In this document: positions 23,042 through 31,220 of the stretch, piece by piece
Numbering within the stretch: the stretch's first letter is position 1
Layout: each line of letters starts with the position of its first letter
From: Vreelandella nigrificans
Lineage (GTDB): Bacteria > Pseudomonadota > Gammaproteobacteria > Pseudomonadales > Halomonadaceae
Direction: 5' to 3'
DNA: 64,000 bases
NCBI RefSeq assembly: GCF_002374315.1
Contig: NZ_NWUX01000002.1
Span: 5,150 to 69,149, forward strand
The notes under the pieces: model-generated
What the model was told of the DNA's origin: nothing
The model's input: the letters and a program-made list of their open reading frames with translations, nothing else
Database searches by the model: none
Made by a program: the position numbers and the translations under genes

Positions 23042-24220
23042 ATGTCTCATGTTGGACAAATTAGTATTCCTGCCACCTATATGCGTGGCGGCACCAGTAA
23101 GGGGGTGTTCTTCACCCTGAGTGAGCTGCCTGAAGTGGCCCAGGCACCTGGAGAGGCGAGGGATAAGCTGCTATTAAGGGTAATTGGCAGCCCTGATCCC
23201 TATGAAAAGCAAATTGACGGCATGGGCGGGGCAACGTCAAGCACCAGTAAAACGGTGATCCTTTCCAAGAGTAAGTCACCGGATCATGATGTGGATTACC
23301 TGTTTGGCCAAGTTTCCATCGACAAACCGTTTGTAGATTGGAGTGGCAACTGTGGCAATTTATCTGCTGCGGTAGGCCCCTATGCGATTGCCAATGGGTT
23401 AGTTGACCCTGCCAGAATACCGGAAAACGGTGTGGCTGAAGTACGTATTTGGCAGGTCAACATCAGTAAGACAATTGTCTCTCAAGTACCTATTGTTAAT
23501 GGCCAAGTGCAGGAAACGGGAGATTTTGAGTTAGATGGCGTGACCTTTCCAGCTGCCGAAATTCCCGTGGCTTTTATGGACCCTGCCGATGGTGAAGGTG
23601 CTATTTTTCCAACGGGTAATGTAGTAGATGACCTAGAAGTACCTGGTGTAGGCGTTCTTAAAGCCACGCTGATTAATGCCGGTATTCCCACTGTGTTTAT
23701 TAACGCCCAGGACATTGGCTATACCGGCTGTGAACTACAGGAAGCGATTAACGGCGATGCTAAAGCGTTAGCTATGTTTGAGACGATCCGTGCGCACGGT
23801 GCGCTGCGCATGGGATTGATTAAACACCTTGATGAAGCGGCCAACCGTCAGCATACGCCGAAGGTGGCCTTTGTTGCCCCTGCAGCCAGCTATACGGCTT
23901 CCAGCGGCAAAGCGGTTGATGCGGAAAATATCGACCTCGTGGTACGCGCACTATCAATGGGCAAGCTCCATCATGCAATGATGGGCACAGCAGCAGTTGC
24001 CATCGGTGCAGCAGCCGCTATCCAGGGCACGCTAGTAAATTTAGCCGCAGGTGGTGAGGAGCGTGAAGCAGTTACCTTTGGGCATCCATCTGGCTCTCTG
24101 CGGGTCGGTGCAAAGGCAAGTTTGACAGGAGGGCGTTGGAAGATTGAGCAAGCAGTGATGAGCCGAAGTGCGCGGGTGTTGATGGAGGGAAGGGTAAGAG
24201 TGCCTGGCGATTCGTTTTAA
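23042..24220 (+). CDS. prpF: AcnD-accessory isomerase PrpF
   Basis: This 392-residue PrpF-family protein (diaminopimelate epimerase fold) starts with the family signature YMRGGTSKGVFF and has DWSGNCGNLSAAVGPYAI and FGHPSGSLRVGA later. It is thought to isomerise trans-2-methylaconitate made by AcnD. It ends the methylcitrate cluster, but a terminator lies in the 153-base gap before it, so its expression may differ from prpB-prpC-acnD. Confidence 0.95.
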   Translation: MSHVGQISIPATYMRGGTSKGVFFTLSELPEVAQAPGEARDKLLLRVIGSPDPYEKQIDGMGGATSSTSKTVILSKSKSPDHDVDYLFGQVSIDKPFVDWSGNCGNLSAAVGPYAIANGLVDPARIPENGVAEVRIWQVNISKTIVSQVPIVNGQVQETGDFELDGVTFPAAEIPVAFMDPADGEGAIFPTGNVVDDLEVPGVGVLKATLINAGIPTVFINAQDIGYTGCELQEAINGDAKALAMFETIRAHGALRMGLIKHLDEAANRQHTPKVAFVAPAASYTASSGKAVDAENIDLVVRALSMGKLHHAMMGTAAVAIGAAAAIQGTLVNLAAGGEEREAVTFGHPSGSLRVGAKASLTGGRWKIEQAVMSRSARVLMEGRVRVPGDSF

Positions 24221-24240
24221 TTGATTGCTAGATACTCTTG

Positions 24241-24271
24241 CAACCGCTTGGCCATGGTTGCCAAGCGGTTG
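24241..24271. terminator. Inverted repeat between prpF and the convergent ComEA-like gene
   Basis: Perfect 12-base arms, CAACCGCTTGGC (24241-24252) and GCCAAGCGGTTG (24260-24271), with a 7-base loop, sit between convergent genes. No clear U-run follows, so this is a probable but weak bidirectional terminator. Confidence 0.5.
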
Positions 24272-24283
24272 AAAGTGAATACT

Positions 24284-24568
24284 TTATTCGTTAAAAGCTA
24301 ACTGGTCGCGCATACGGTCAATTGTGGCAGCCCCGATTCCACTAACGCGGGTCAGGTCATCGGCGTCTGCAAACGCGCCATTAGTCTCCCGCTCTTCAAT
24401 AATGGCGGCAGCGCGGCTGGGGCCTATGCCCGGCAGCTCGGAGAGTAATTCTTTATCTGCAGTATTCACATTTATGGGGGCAATCGCTTGCGCTAAAACA
24501 GCACTTGATATGCTCAGGCTCAGGCTAAGCAGTAGTGCTGTCACAAATCCTTTTAACGTCATTTGCAT
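24284..24568 (-). CDS. ComEA-family exported helix-hairpin-helix DNA-binding protein
   Basis: This 94-residue protein has a signal peptide or membrane anchor (MQMTLKGFVTALLLSLSLSI) followed by a ComEA-type double helix-hairpin-helix (INVNTADKELLSELPGIGPSRAAAIIEER ... VSGIGAATIDRM). ComEA proteins hold incoming DNA in the periplasm during transformation. Small stand-alone copies like this are common in gammaproteobacteria and often uncharacterised. The start at 24568 has AAGGA 9 bases upstream; ATG codons at 24577 and 24562 are alternatives. Confidence 0.85.
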   Translation of the reverse strand: MQMTLKGFVTALLLSLSLSISSAVLAQAIAPINVNTADKELLSELPGIGPSRAAAIIEERETNGAFADADDLTRVSGIGAATIDRMRDQLAFNE

Positions 24569-24811
24569 AATCAACATTCCTTAGGTTGTCTATTGATCCG
24601 CCAATGCGAGCTTCGCTGTGGCATGGTTGGAGGCTGAGCGAGGTATTATTAATTCGCTGCCTTAGTAAAATTAAGCTTTCCCCGCTGAAAATGCTGTAAG
24701 CAATTGACGATGCTTTTTGTAAGCATTTTGCTATAGGTTGTTAGGCAATCGCTTACACAGGGTGGGGGGCTGGGCTGTTACAATGTCCCAAAACGAACAT
24801 GGAGTAAGCGC

Positions 24812-25513
24812 GTGGCTACCGATTCCCCATTGATTATCGCCCTGGATTACCCCTCTCTGGATGCGGCTCTGTGCATGGCTGATCAGCTAGATCCTGCACG
24901 CTGTCGAGTGAAGGTGGGTAAAGAGCTATTCACTCGTAGTGGCCCGGCCGTTTTGGAAGCCTTGCATGGGCGCGGGTTCGAGGTGTTTCTTGATCTTAAG
25001 TTTCACGATATTCCCAATACCGTGGCAAGCGCTGTTCAGGCTGCTGCTGAGCAGGGTGTTTGGATGGTTAACGTGCATGCCTGTGGGGGGCGGCGGATGA
25101 TGGAAGCTGCCGCCAAGCGACTCTCTGATAACAAGTTATCGACCCACCTCATCGCGGTGACGGTATTGACCAGCATGCAAGCCGATGATTTAACCGAAAC
25201 AGGTGTGGAGGTGTCTCCTGCTGAACAGGTTATGCGTTTAGCATTGCTCACTCAGCAAAGTGGCTTAAATGGCGTAGTGTGTTCAGCGCAAGAGGCCGCA
25301 CAAATTAAGGCGCAGTGCGGTGGTGAGTTTTTAAAGGTCACGCCGGGTATTCGGCCCAGCTTTGCTGAGGCAAATGATCAACAGCGAATTATGACACCCA
25401 CAGATGCATTGCAGGCTGGTAGTACCCATTTGGTGATTGGTCGTCCAGTCACTAAAGCAGCAGACCCGATGGTGGCGTTGGCGGCGATTGAAGCTGAGTT
25501 AGCGGCATTCTAG
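24812..25513 (+). CDS. pyrF: Orotidine 5'-phosphate decarboxylase
   Basis: This 233-residue enzyme catalyses the last step of UMP synthesis. The N-terminal IIALDYP strand and the catalytic cluster in [14 protein letters not shown] (DxKxxD) are intact. Translation starts with GTG, with GGAG 7 bases upstream. It faces lapB end to end with 2 bases between stop codons, whereas in E. coli pyrF follows lapB on the same strand. Confidence 0.97.
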   Translation: MATDSPLIIALDYPSLDAALCMADQLDPARCRVKVGKELFTRSGPAVLEALHGRGFEVFLDLKFHDIPNTVASAVQAAAEQGVWMVNVHACGGRRMMEAAAKRLSDNKLSTHLIAVTVLTSMQADDLTETGVEVSPAEQVMRLALLTQQSGLNGVVCSAQEAAQIKAQCGGEFLKVTPGIRPSFAEANDQQRIMTPTDALQAGSTHLVIGRPVTKAADPMVALAAIEAELAAF

Positions 25514-25515
25514 CT

Positions 25516-26715
25516 CTATTCGCCTTCAATGCCGGTAATAGGCTTGATGGTGCCCCAGCGGCGGCAGCTGGGGCACTGCCACTCTAAGTTTTCGCTGGTG
25601 AAGCCGCAGTGGCGGCAACGATGGCGGGGCCTATCTTCCAGTAGCGCATCGGTATGGTGTTTCAAGAGCAGTAGGCGTGAATCTGGTGGTGTTTTGCCAC
25701 TTAAGCGCTGGCTTTCCAGGTAAAGATCGACCAAATAATCGAGCCCACCCAGGCTGGGGGCTTCGCGCAGCCACTCACCAGTGCGCTCTATCGCACTTTC
25801 AACCCCATCACGACGATGAATGAGCTCCCCTAGTGCAACAATGACGCTGGTATATGGTGCTTGGCCAAGCAGTTGATAGAGGTGGGTTTCAAAGCCGGCA
25901 AGATCATTATTACGTTCATAGGCGCTTTTGAGAGCGGGTAATAAGGTGGGGATATGCGCGATGTCTTGGCGGGGTATGCGATCAAGATATTCAATAGCGC
26001 GCTGATAGTGGCCATTCTCCATTTCCAGCTTGGCGATCAGCAGAGAGGCTCGTACACAACACTCATCTAGCTGCAGTGCTTTTTTTAAGTGTTTTCGAGC
26101 AAGAGCGCGGCTGGACTGATGAATTTCTTCCAAAGCGAGTTCACAAAGCCAGTGGGCTGCTGGATGGCGCATACCAGGCTGTTGCTTTAGCAGTGGCTGT
26201 GCAATATCCAGCGCGTCCTGCCACTCCTTTTCCCGTTCAAGTAAGTCGATTAGTAACCGTTTGGCTTCTTGATGATAGGGGCTATTCGCAGCATTTTCTA
26301 ACAGGCTGCGGAGCAAGCGTTGGGCGCGGTCATGGACGCCCAGTGCCATGAAGTCACGGGCTAATTCGAGCTGGATATGCTGATTGGTGGCAGTGGATAG
26401 CGCGGGTCTGGCCAGAAGGTTTTGATGGATGCTGACCGCTTTGTCGGCTTCTCCGCGCGTCCTGAACAACTTGCCAAGAGCAATGTGGGTGTCAACGGTC
26501 TCGCTGTTCACCCCCAGCGCTTGAATAAAGGTGTTAATTGCTTCATCGGGCTGCTCGTTAAGCAGGTAATTCAGCCCGACGAAATATTCACGCGATAACT
26601 CAGGGGGGCGTGAGGAAGGCACGGTTTTTTTGCGGTGTGTTGCGTGCAAAAAACCGAGGCCAAAGCCAATAGCGATAGCTGCCAATAACACGCCCAGCAG
26701 CGCGATATCATACAT
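25516..26715 (-). CDS. lapB: Lipopolysaccharide assembly protein LapB (YciM)
   Basis: This 399-residue protein has an N-terminal membrane anchor (ALLGVLLAAIAIGFGLGFLHA), a run of TPR repeats from about 45 to 340 and a C-terminal rubredoxin-type metal site (CRHCGF...CPSCRRWG). In E. coli LapB adjusts LpxC breakdown and thus LPS amount. Its ATG directly follows the lapA stop codon, so the two are coupled. Confidence 0.95.
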   Translation of the reverse strand: MYDIALLGVLLAAIAIGFGLGFLHATHRKKTVPSSRPPELSREYFVGLNYLLNEQPDEAINTFIQALGVNSETVDTHIALGKLFRTRGEADKAVSIHQNLLARPALSTATNQHIQLELARDFMALGVHDRAQRLLRSLLENAANSPYHQEAKRLLIDLLEREKEWQDALDIAQPLLKQQPGMRHPAAHWLCELALEEIHQSSRALARKHLKKALQLDECCVRASLLIAKLEMENGHYQRAIEYLDRIPRQDIAHIPTLLPALKSAYERNNDLAGFETHLYQLLGQAPYTSVIVALGELIHRRDGVESAIERTGEWLREAPSLGGLDYLVDLYLESQRLSGKTPPDSRLLLLKHHTDALLEDRPRHRCRHCGFTSENLEWQCPSCRRWGTIKPITGIEGE

Positions 26716-27021
26716 TTACGCCACTTCCTTAAGCTCCTGGGTGCGTAAACGGTCTAGCTCTTTGCGCTGCTGCTTGTTGTGGCGCTCACTGCGTGCCAGC
26801 TTTGCTTTCAGCCTTACATACACACCTAGCATGGCCAGCATACCTAAGATCACACCAACGGTTAGCGTAGCAAGCAGCCACACCGAAAGAGACACAGGAG
26901 GTAGTTCCGCCCAGATGAGGTTTAAGGCTACGGTTTGCTGGTTGTTAACGGCAAATAAAATGCCAATCAGCAACACGCTCAGCAAAATGATGGCCAGAAT
27001 CAGCCCTTTAATCCAACGCAT
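26716..27021 (-). CDS. lapA: Lipopolysaccharide assembly protein LapA (DUF1049)
   Basis: This 101-residue inner-membrane protein has two transmembrane segments (about 6-24 and 46-68) and a basic, coiled C-terminus rich in Lys and Arg. It matches the DUF1049/YciS family and its constant place before lapB and after ihfB. Length is as in E. coli (102). Confidence 0.92.
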   Translation of the reverse strand: MRWIKGLILAIILLSVLLIGILFAVNNQQTVALNLIWAELPPVSLSVWLLATLTVGVILGMLAMLGVYVRLKAKLARSERHNKQQRKELDRLRTQELKEVA

Positions 27022-27131
27022 GAGAGTTTCCTAGTCAGTGACATTCACGGTGGTGCTATTGTGTCTGAGTCTGGGGGCGACGTCATCCCGTAGAAGGTCT
27101 GATAAGCAGGACTAGTGCCGAGAAAGTCAGA

Positions 27132-27428
27132 CTAATAGCCCAGAGCGCGGCTCGCATCCACCTGTTCACGCAACTCTTTGCCTGGTTTAAAGTGGGGCAC
27201 GTACTTCCCGTCTAGATCAACGGGATCGCCAGTTTTAGGGTTACGCCCTATGCGTGGTTCGCGATAGTGAAGCGAAAAACTACCAAACCCGCGTATCTCA
27301 ACGCGCCCCCCACTGGCTAGGGCATCTGTCATATCATCCAGAATAATCCGCACCGCTGTTTCGACTTCTTTGGCGGATAGCTCCGGTTGCCGCATTGCAA
27401 TTTGTTCGATTAATTCAGACTTGGTCAT
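27132..27428 (-). CDS. ihfB: Integration host factor subunit beta
   Basis: This 98-residue DNA-bending protein of the HU/IHF family contains the beta-arm and core motif [21 protein letters not shown] and starts [11 protein letters not shown], typical of IhfB. It pairs with IhfA. It lies upstream of lapA on the same strand as in E. coli; rpsA, the usual upstream neighbour, is not here. Confidence 0.97.
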   Translation of the reverse strand: MTKSELIEQIAMRQPELSAKEVETAVRIILDDMTDALASGGRVEIRGFGSFSLHYREPRIGRNPKTGDPVDLDGKYVPHFKPGKELREQVDASRALGY

Positions 27429-27649
27429 CGGTTGGCTCCCTGCGAACTTTAAGGCGCATTACATGCTTGCGACCTCGATAACATCGAAGTCAGCATACTG
27501 CGCATGTCGAGATAAAACAATTCAGATAAAACAAGGTACTAGATCAGTTAGTGCGAAACTGAATTACAGCATAGGCGAAGGTTGGCGCTGGCGCGACCCT
27601 GTGGCTTAGGTATACTGGCATTTCATTCATCTATGCGAAGAGGCTGACG

Positions 27650-27943
27650 TTGAGCGACGATACTTCACCAGCAGCTATACTGCGTAAGCGACTTTACTGG
27701 CACTCTCGTCGCGGTATGTGGGAATTAGACCTATTGTTGATCCCTTTTCTTGAAAAGCGGTTTGATGCGCTTAGTGAGGAGGACCAATTAGCTTATCAAC
27801 GATTAATCGAAGAGGAAGATCAGGATCTGTTTGTCTGGCTGATGCACCGTGAATGGCCTGAAGACCCTGCGCTGCGCCGGTTGGTACAGTTGATTATTGA
27901 GCATGCCGAAACCACCGATAATTCTGCCTATCGCACGCTCTAA
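27650..27943 (+). CDS. sdhE: Succinate dehydrogenase FAD-assembly factor SdhE
   Basis: This small SdhE/YgfY protein (97 residues) aids covalent attachment of FAD to SdhA. The key RGxxE motif is present in SRRGMWELDLLL. Translation apparently begins with TTG at 27650, with AAGAGG 6 bases upstream; no ATG lies before the conserved region. The end overlaps ygfX. Confidence 0.92.
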   Translation: MSDDTSPAAILRKRLYWHSRRGMWELDLLLIPFLEKRFDALSEEDQLAYQRLIEEEDQDLFVWLMHREWPEDPALRRLVQLIIEHAETTDNSAYRTL

Positions 27944-28301
27944 GTCGCAAAGCGTATTTCATGCTGCTTTGGGATTAGGACTCTGTGTGGCGGCAAGCTG
28001 GGTCGTGCCATTGTGGTTCGTAGTGGGCTTAGGGTTGTGTGTGGCCTTTGTTTTATGGCGCCAGTATTTGGCGCAGCCCGAAGGGGTTTTGCAGCTTACA
28101 AAACATGGCAGCCAGCTATCAGGACGCTGGCTGCTGGTAGAGGGAGAGCTGGGTAAGGAGTTGCCGGTGCGCTTTGATTATGTCGGCCCGTGGCTCCTGG
28201 GGCTGTATGTAGGAGCCGAGAGGCTGTGGTTATGGCCTGACAGCCTGCCTGGGGCGAGTCATCGGGCGGTACGTCGTTTATGCCATCGTCCGGGGCGTTA
28301 A
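27903..28301 (+). CDS. YgfX-family inner-membrane protein
   Basis: About 132 residues with two adjacent hydrophobic segments (FHAALGLGLCVAASWVVPLWF and VVGLGLCVAFVLW) and a soluble beta-rich C-terminus (WLLVEGEL). This matches YgfX (CptA), the constant partner of SdhE, proposed in E. coli to affect the cytoskeleton. It overlaps sdhE by 41 bases and converges on nadB with a 24-base overlap. The start (ATG 27903) has no clear ribosome site, suggesting coupling to sdhE. Confidence 0.82.
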   Translation: MPKPPIILPIARSKSQSVFHAALGLGLCVAASWVVPLWFVVGLGLCVAFVLWRQYLAQPEGVLQLTKHGSQLSGRWLLVEGELGKELPVRFDYVGPWLLGLYVGAERLWLWPDSLPGASHRAVRRLCHRPGR

Positions 28302-29897
28302 ATGGTGTAAAGAGAGTTCTGAAACGGTTGCTTGGGCTTGCTGTGCAGGCCAATCTGTCGAGTAGTGCAGTCCTCGCGACTCATGGCGACCTAGTGCGGC
28401 TAAGACGGTTAACTGGGCAAGTTTTAGTGACTGCTGTAAACGCATGCTCTCTGGGTGAGTATGCGTCCCTTCTGTGTATCCGTACGTGTTACCAAGAAAC
28501 TCATTCAGTTTTTCCTCAATGTCACTTAGTTTCGCTTGTGCTGCGTTAAGGCTTTGGTTGCTGCGTACAATGGATACGTGGTGGCTCATGACTTCGCGCA
28601 TAGCGTTACGCAGTGTGGTTAAGGTTTCTGTGTCCACATCCACAGCGTTGGCTTTTGGCTGCGCGGGGGCGATGTTGTTGCCACTTGGTGGTGCTTTGGG
28701 CTGCATCAGTAGGTGATGTGCGCAACTACGAGCATAAACCAAACACTCAAGTAATGAGTTGCTTGCCATTCGGTTGGCGCCATGCAGTCCCGTGCAAGCG
28801 GTTTCGCCAATGGCATACAAGTTGGGAACGTTGGTGGCGCCTTTGTAATCGGTGGCTACACCCCCGCAACTGTAGTGCGCAGCAGGCACTACGGGAATTG
28901 GCTGGCGGATAATGTCAATGCCACGCGTGGCGCAGTGGGCAAGGATGGTTGGAAAGTGGCCGCGAATAGCAGCTTCTCCAATATGTTGAATATCTAGCCA
29001 CACATGCCCCAGTGTGCTTTGTTGAATTTGTGCATCAATGGCCCGAGCCACAACGTCGCGAGGGGCTAGTTCGGCGCGTGGGTCAATATCGGGCATGAAC
29101 CGGAGGCCAGCTTCATTTAGTAGATGGCCACCTTCACCGCGGACGGCTTCGCTGATTAAAAAGGCGGGGCCGTCTGGGTCAAATAAGCAGGTAGGGTGAA
29201 ACTGCTGGAACTCAAGATTCATAAGAGTGGCGCCAAGCTCAGCCGCCATGATCATGCCCTCTCCGCTGCTGGGGGAGGGGGTCGTCGTGTGACGGTATAG
29301 ACCGCTAGAGCCGCCGGTAGCAAGTACTATGTGCTGGGCTAGCAGTGTTTGGTAGCGTTGCCGTATATCTATCCCTCTGGCGCCGATGCACTGGCCAGCA
29401 TCATCGCTTAGTAGGTTTAGAATTGTTAGATCGCTGCGCTGCTTAATGTTGGGGTGAGCGCTAACTTTGCTAAGTAAAGTATCAACAACAGCACGCCCGG
29501 TGGCGTCATCTGCGTGAATAATACGGCGGGCATTATGACCGCCTTCACGGGTTAGGTGGTAGGGGTAGCGGGCGGCTGGGTCAGGGTCTGGAGTGAACGG
29601 AACGCCGTTATCAATGAGCCACTGAATAGCGGCTGGGCCGTTGTTGACTGTATGGCGGACAGCTTCTTCGTCACATAGCCCGTCGCCAGCAATTAATGTA
29701 TCTCGCACATGGGCTTCTAGGTCGTCATCGGGGGATAGCACTGCGGCAATGCCACCCTGTGCCCAGCGGCTAGCGCCTTGATCGTCAAGGGCTGGACGTA
29801 CCAGTGTGACCGATAGTCGGTCGGCAACTTCAAGCGCAAGGGTTAGGCCGGCGACGCCGCCGCCGATGATCAGTATGTCGGATGTTGGCGTGCTCAT
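28278..29897 (-). CDS. nadB: L-Aspartate oxidase
   Basis: This 539-residue flavoprotein oxidises L-aspartate to iminoaspartate, the first step of NAD synthesis. The Rossmann motif GGGVAGLTLALE is at the N-terminus, and the substrate region has SRWAQGGIAAV, EFQQFHPTC and HGANRMASNSLLECLVY. Length equals E. coli NadB (540). It lies next to sdhE-ygfX, a frequent arrangement. Confidence 0.97.
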   Translation of the reverse strand: MSTPTSDILIIGGGVAGLTLALEVADRLSVTLVRPALDDQGASRWAQGGIAAVLSPDDDLEAHVRDTLIAGDGLCDEEAVRHTVNNGPAAIQWLIDNGVPFTPDPDPAARYPYHLTREGGHNARRIIHADDATGRAVVDTLLSKVSAHPNIKQRSDLTILNLLSDDAGQCIGARGIDIRQRYQTLLAQHIVLATGGSSGLYRHTTTPSPSSGEGMIMAAELGATLMNLEFQQFHPTCLFDPDGPAFLISEAVRGEGGHLLNEAGLRFMPDIDPRAELAPRDVVARAIDAQIQQSTLGHVWLDIQHIGEAAIRGHFPTILAHCATRGIDIIRQPIPVVPAAHYSCGGVATDYKGATNVPNLYAIGETACTGLHGANRMASNSLLECLVYARSCAHHLLMQPKAPPSGNNIAPAQPKANAVDVDTETLTTLRNAMREVMSHHVSIVRSNQSLNAAQAKLSDIEEKLNEFLGNTYGYTEGTHTHPESMRLQQSLKLAQLTVLAALGRHESRGLHYSTDWPAQQAQATVSELSLHHLTPRTMA

Positions 29898-30071
29898 GGG
29901 AGCCCACTCCTTCTTTTCGCTATCATCTTTTTGCTATCAAACACTGTACGCGCCAAACGCTGCCACAGTCAGGCAGGCATGATAGCGTGACCACATGAGC
30001 TTAGCGATGCGTGGAGGGTAAAAAATCGATAGACGCTGGTCGGTTATTGTTAGGCAGGCAAGTAAGCAAAC

Positions 30072-30108
30072 AAAAAAGCTGCGTAGATCAAATGATCTCG
30101 CAGCTTTT
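30072..30108 (-). terminator. Terminator of the tRNA-Gly-Cys-Leu transcript
   Basis: AAAAGCTGCG (30074-30083) pairs with CGCAGCTTTT (30099-30108), and AGATCA pairs with TGATCT inside. On the minus strand the stem is followed by six T, directly after tRNA-Leu. Confidence 0.9.
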
Positions 30109-30128
30109 AGATTTCAACCAATAATAAA

Positions 30129-30215
30129 TGGTGCCCGGAGCCGGACTTGAACCGGCACGGAGTTACCTCCGAGAGATTTTAAGTCTCTTGCGTCTACCAA
30201 TTTCGCCATCCGGGC
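30129..30215 (-). tRNA. tRNA-Leu (anticodon UAA)
   Basis: An 87-base minus-strand gene including encoded CCA. Acceptor GCCCGG pairs with CCGGGC, the anticodon loop reads CTTAAAA with anticodon TAA, and the T arm contains GGTTCAAGTCC. The long variable arm expected of tRNA-Leu is present. It corresponds to E. coli leuZ by position. Confidence 0.97.
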
Positions 30216-30254
30216 AGTGTGTCGTAGGTATTAAACCTGCCGCTACACTGAAAA

Positions 30255-30328
30255 TGGAGGCTGGAGTCGGAATCGAACCGGCGTACACGGAGTTGCAGTC
30301 CGCTGCATAACCACTCTGCCATCCAGCC
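30255..30328 (-). tRNA. tRNA-Cys (anticodon GCA)
   Basis: A 74-base minus-strand gene with acceptor GGCTGGA, anticodon loop CTGCAAC (GCA), T loop GGTTCGATTCC and encoded CCA. It corresponds to E. coli cysT by position. Confidence 0.97.
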
Positions 30329-30339
30329 TAACAAGTCGT

Positions 30340-30413
30340 TGGAGCGGGGAAGTAGATTTGATCGGACTGGCGTTCCAGCTCACGACCCTCTCTTGCTTTA
30401 CCACGCTATCCAA
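30340..30413 (-). pseudogene. Decayed tRNA-Gly copy
   Basis: The 74 bases between tRNA-Gly and tRNA-Cys align with the intact tRNA-Gly on the same strand. ATAGC-GTGGTAAAGCA matches the D-arm side, GAGGGTCG-GAG the middle, and AATCT.CTT.CCCGCTCCA the 3' end, including CCA. The acceptor 5' strand no longer pairs and no anticodon arm forms, so it is not functional. It is best explained as a tandem duplicate that has decayed. Confidence 0.75.
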
Positions 30414-30415
30414 GT

Positions 30416-30490
30416 TGGAGCGGGAAAGGAGATTCGAACTCCCGACCCTCGCCTTGGCAAGGCGATGCTCTACCACTGAGCTATTCCCGC
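30416..30490 (-). tRNA. tRNA-Gly (anticodon GCC)
   Basis: A 75-base minus-strand gene with acceptor GCGGGAA/TTCCCGC, anticodon loop TTGCCAA (GCC), T loop GTTCGAATC and encoded CCA. It corresponds to E. coli glyW by position after pgsA. Confidence 0.97.
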
Positions 30491-30572
30491 TCGACTCGAG
30501 GGCGAATTATACGCACCAGGATGAGCTTGTCAATCAATGAATTTATCAATCACCACAAATAGATACCTCTTT

Positions 30573-31121
30573 TCACATTGATCGGCTGAGGTGTGGCCAT
30601 GCAGATTTCAGATATTGAATCATTGACCAAAGGGTCAAGATGGCCGCTGCATAAAGCACCGCTACGCCGAATAAGGCAATTTCATGCCCAGGTGGGAAGG
30701 CTAGCAAAATCAGTATGGCCACCATCTGCAGTGTGGTTTTAAGCTTTCCTATCCAGGAGACAGCTACCATGCCGCGCTTACCCATTTCTGCCATCCACTC
30801 ACGTAGCGCTGAAATCACAATCTCGCGTCCAATAATGACGAGCGCAGGTAGGGTTAGCACTAGTGTGTCGAAGCGTTCAATAAGTAGTGCCAATGCCACT
30901 GCCACCATGAGCTTGTCGGCAACGGGGTCTAAAAAAGCACCAAACGGCGTTGACTGATTCCAGCGTCGTGCTAGATAGCCATCTAGCCAGTCTGTTACGG
31001 CTGCCAGTGCAAATAGACCTGCTGCAAGCGGCATGCTCCAGCTAAATGGTAGGTAAAAAAGCACTACCAGTAGCGGGATGAAGAAGATTCTTACCAGAGT
31101 CAGTATGTTGGGTATATTCAT
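30573..31121 (-). CDS. pgsA: CDP-diacylglycerol-glycerol-3-phosphate 3-phosphatidyltransferase
   Basis: This 182-residue membrane enzyme makes phosphatidylglycerol phosphate. The CDP-alcohol phosphotransferase motif is [11 protein letters not shown]...[10 protein letters not shown]. Four hydrophobic segments are visible. Start [12 protein letters not shown] (31121) gives exactly the E. coli length; an ATG at 31151 would add ten poorly conserved residues. It lies in the conserved gacA-uvrC-pgsA-tRNA order. Confidence 0.96.
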   Translation of the reverse strand: MNIPNILTLVRIFFIPLLVVLFYLPFSWSMPLAAGLFALAAVTDWLDGYLARRWNQSTPFGAFLDPVADKLMVAVALALLIERFDTLVLTLPALVIIGREIVISALREWMAEMGKRGMVAVSWIGKLKTTLQMVAILILLAFPPGHEIALFGVAVLYAAAILTLWSMIQYLKSAWPHLSRSM

Positions 31122-31220
31122 CGCGGGGCGCGATCCTTGCCGGAGAATCATTAAAGTCGGATGTATGCTGAGGAAACATTCTATCCCCCTTAGCGCACAG
31201 CATCCATGTTAAGAGCAGGT

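Noticed and set aside
30340-30413. A functional fourth tRNA
   Set aside because: The acceptor 5' strand does not pair with CCCCGC and no anticodon stem forms, so it was called a pseudogene.
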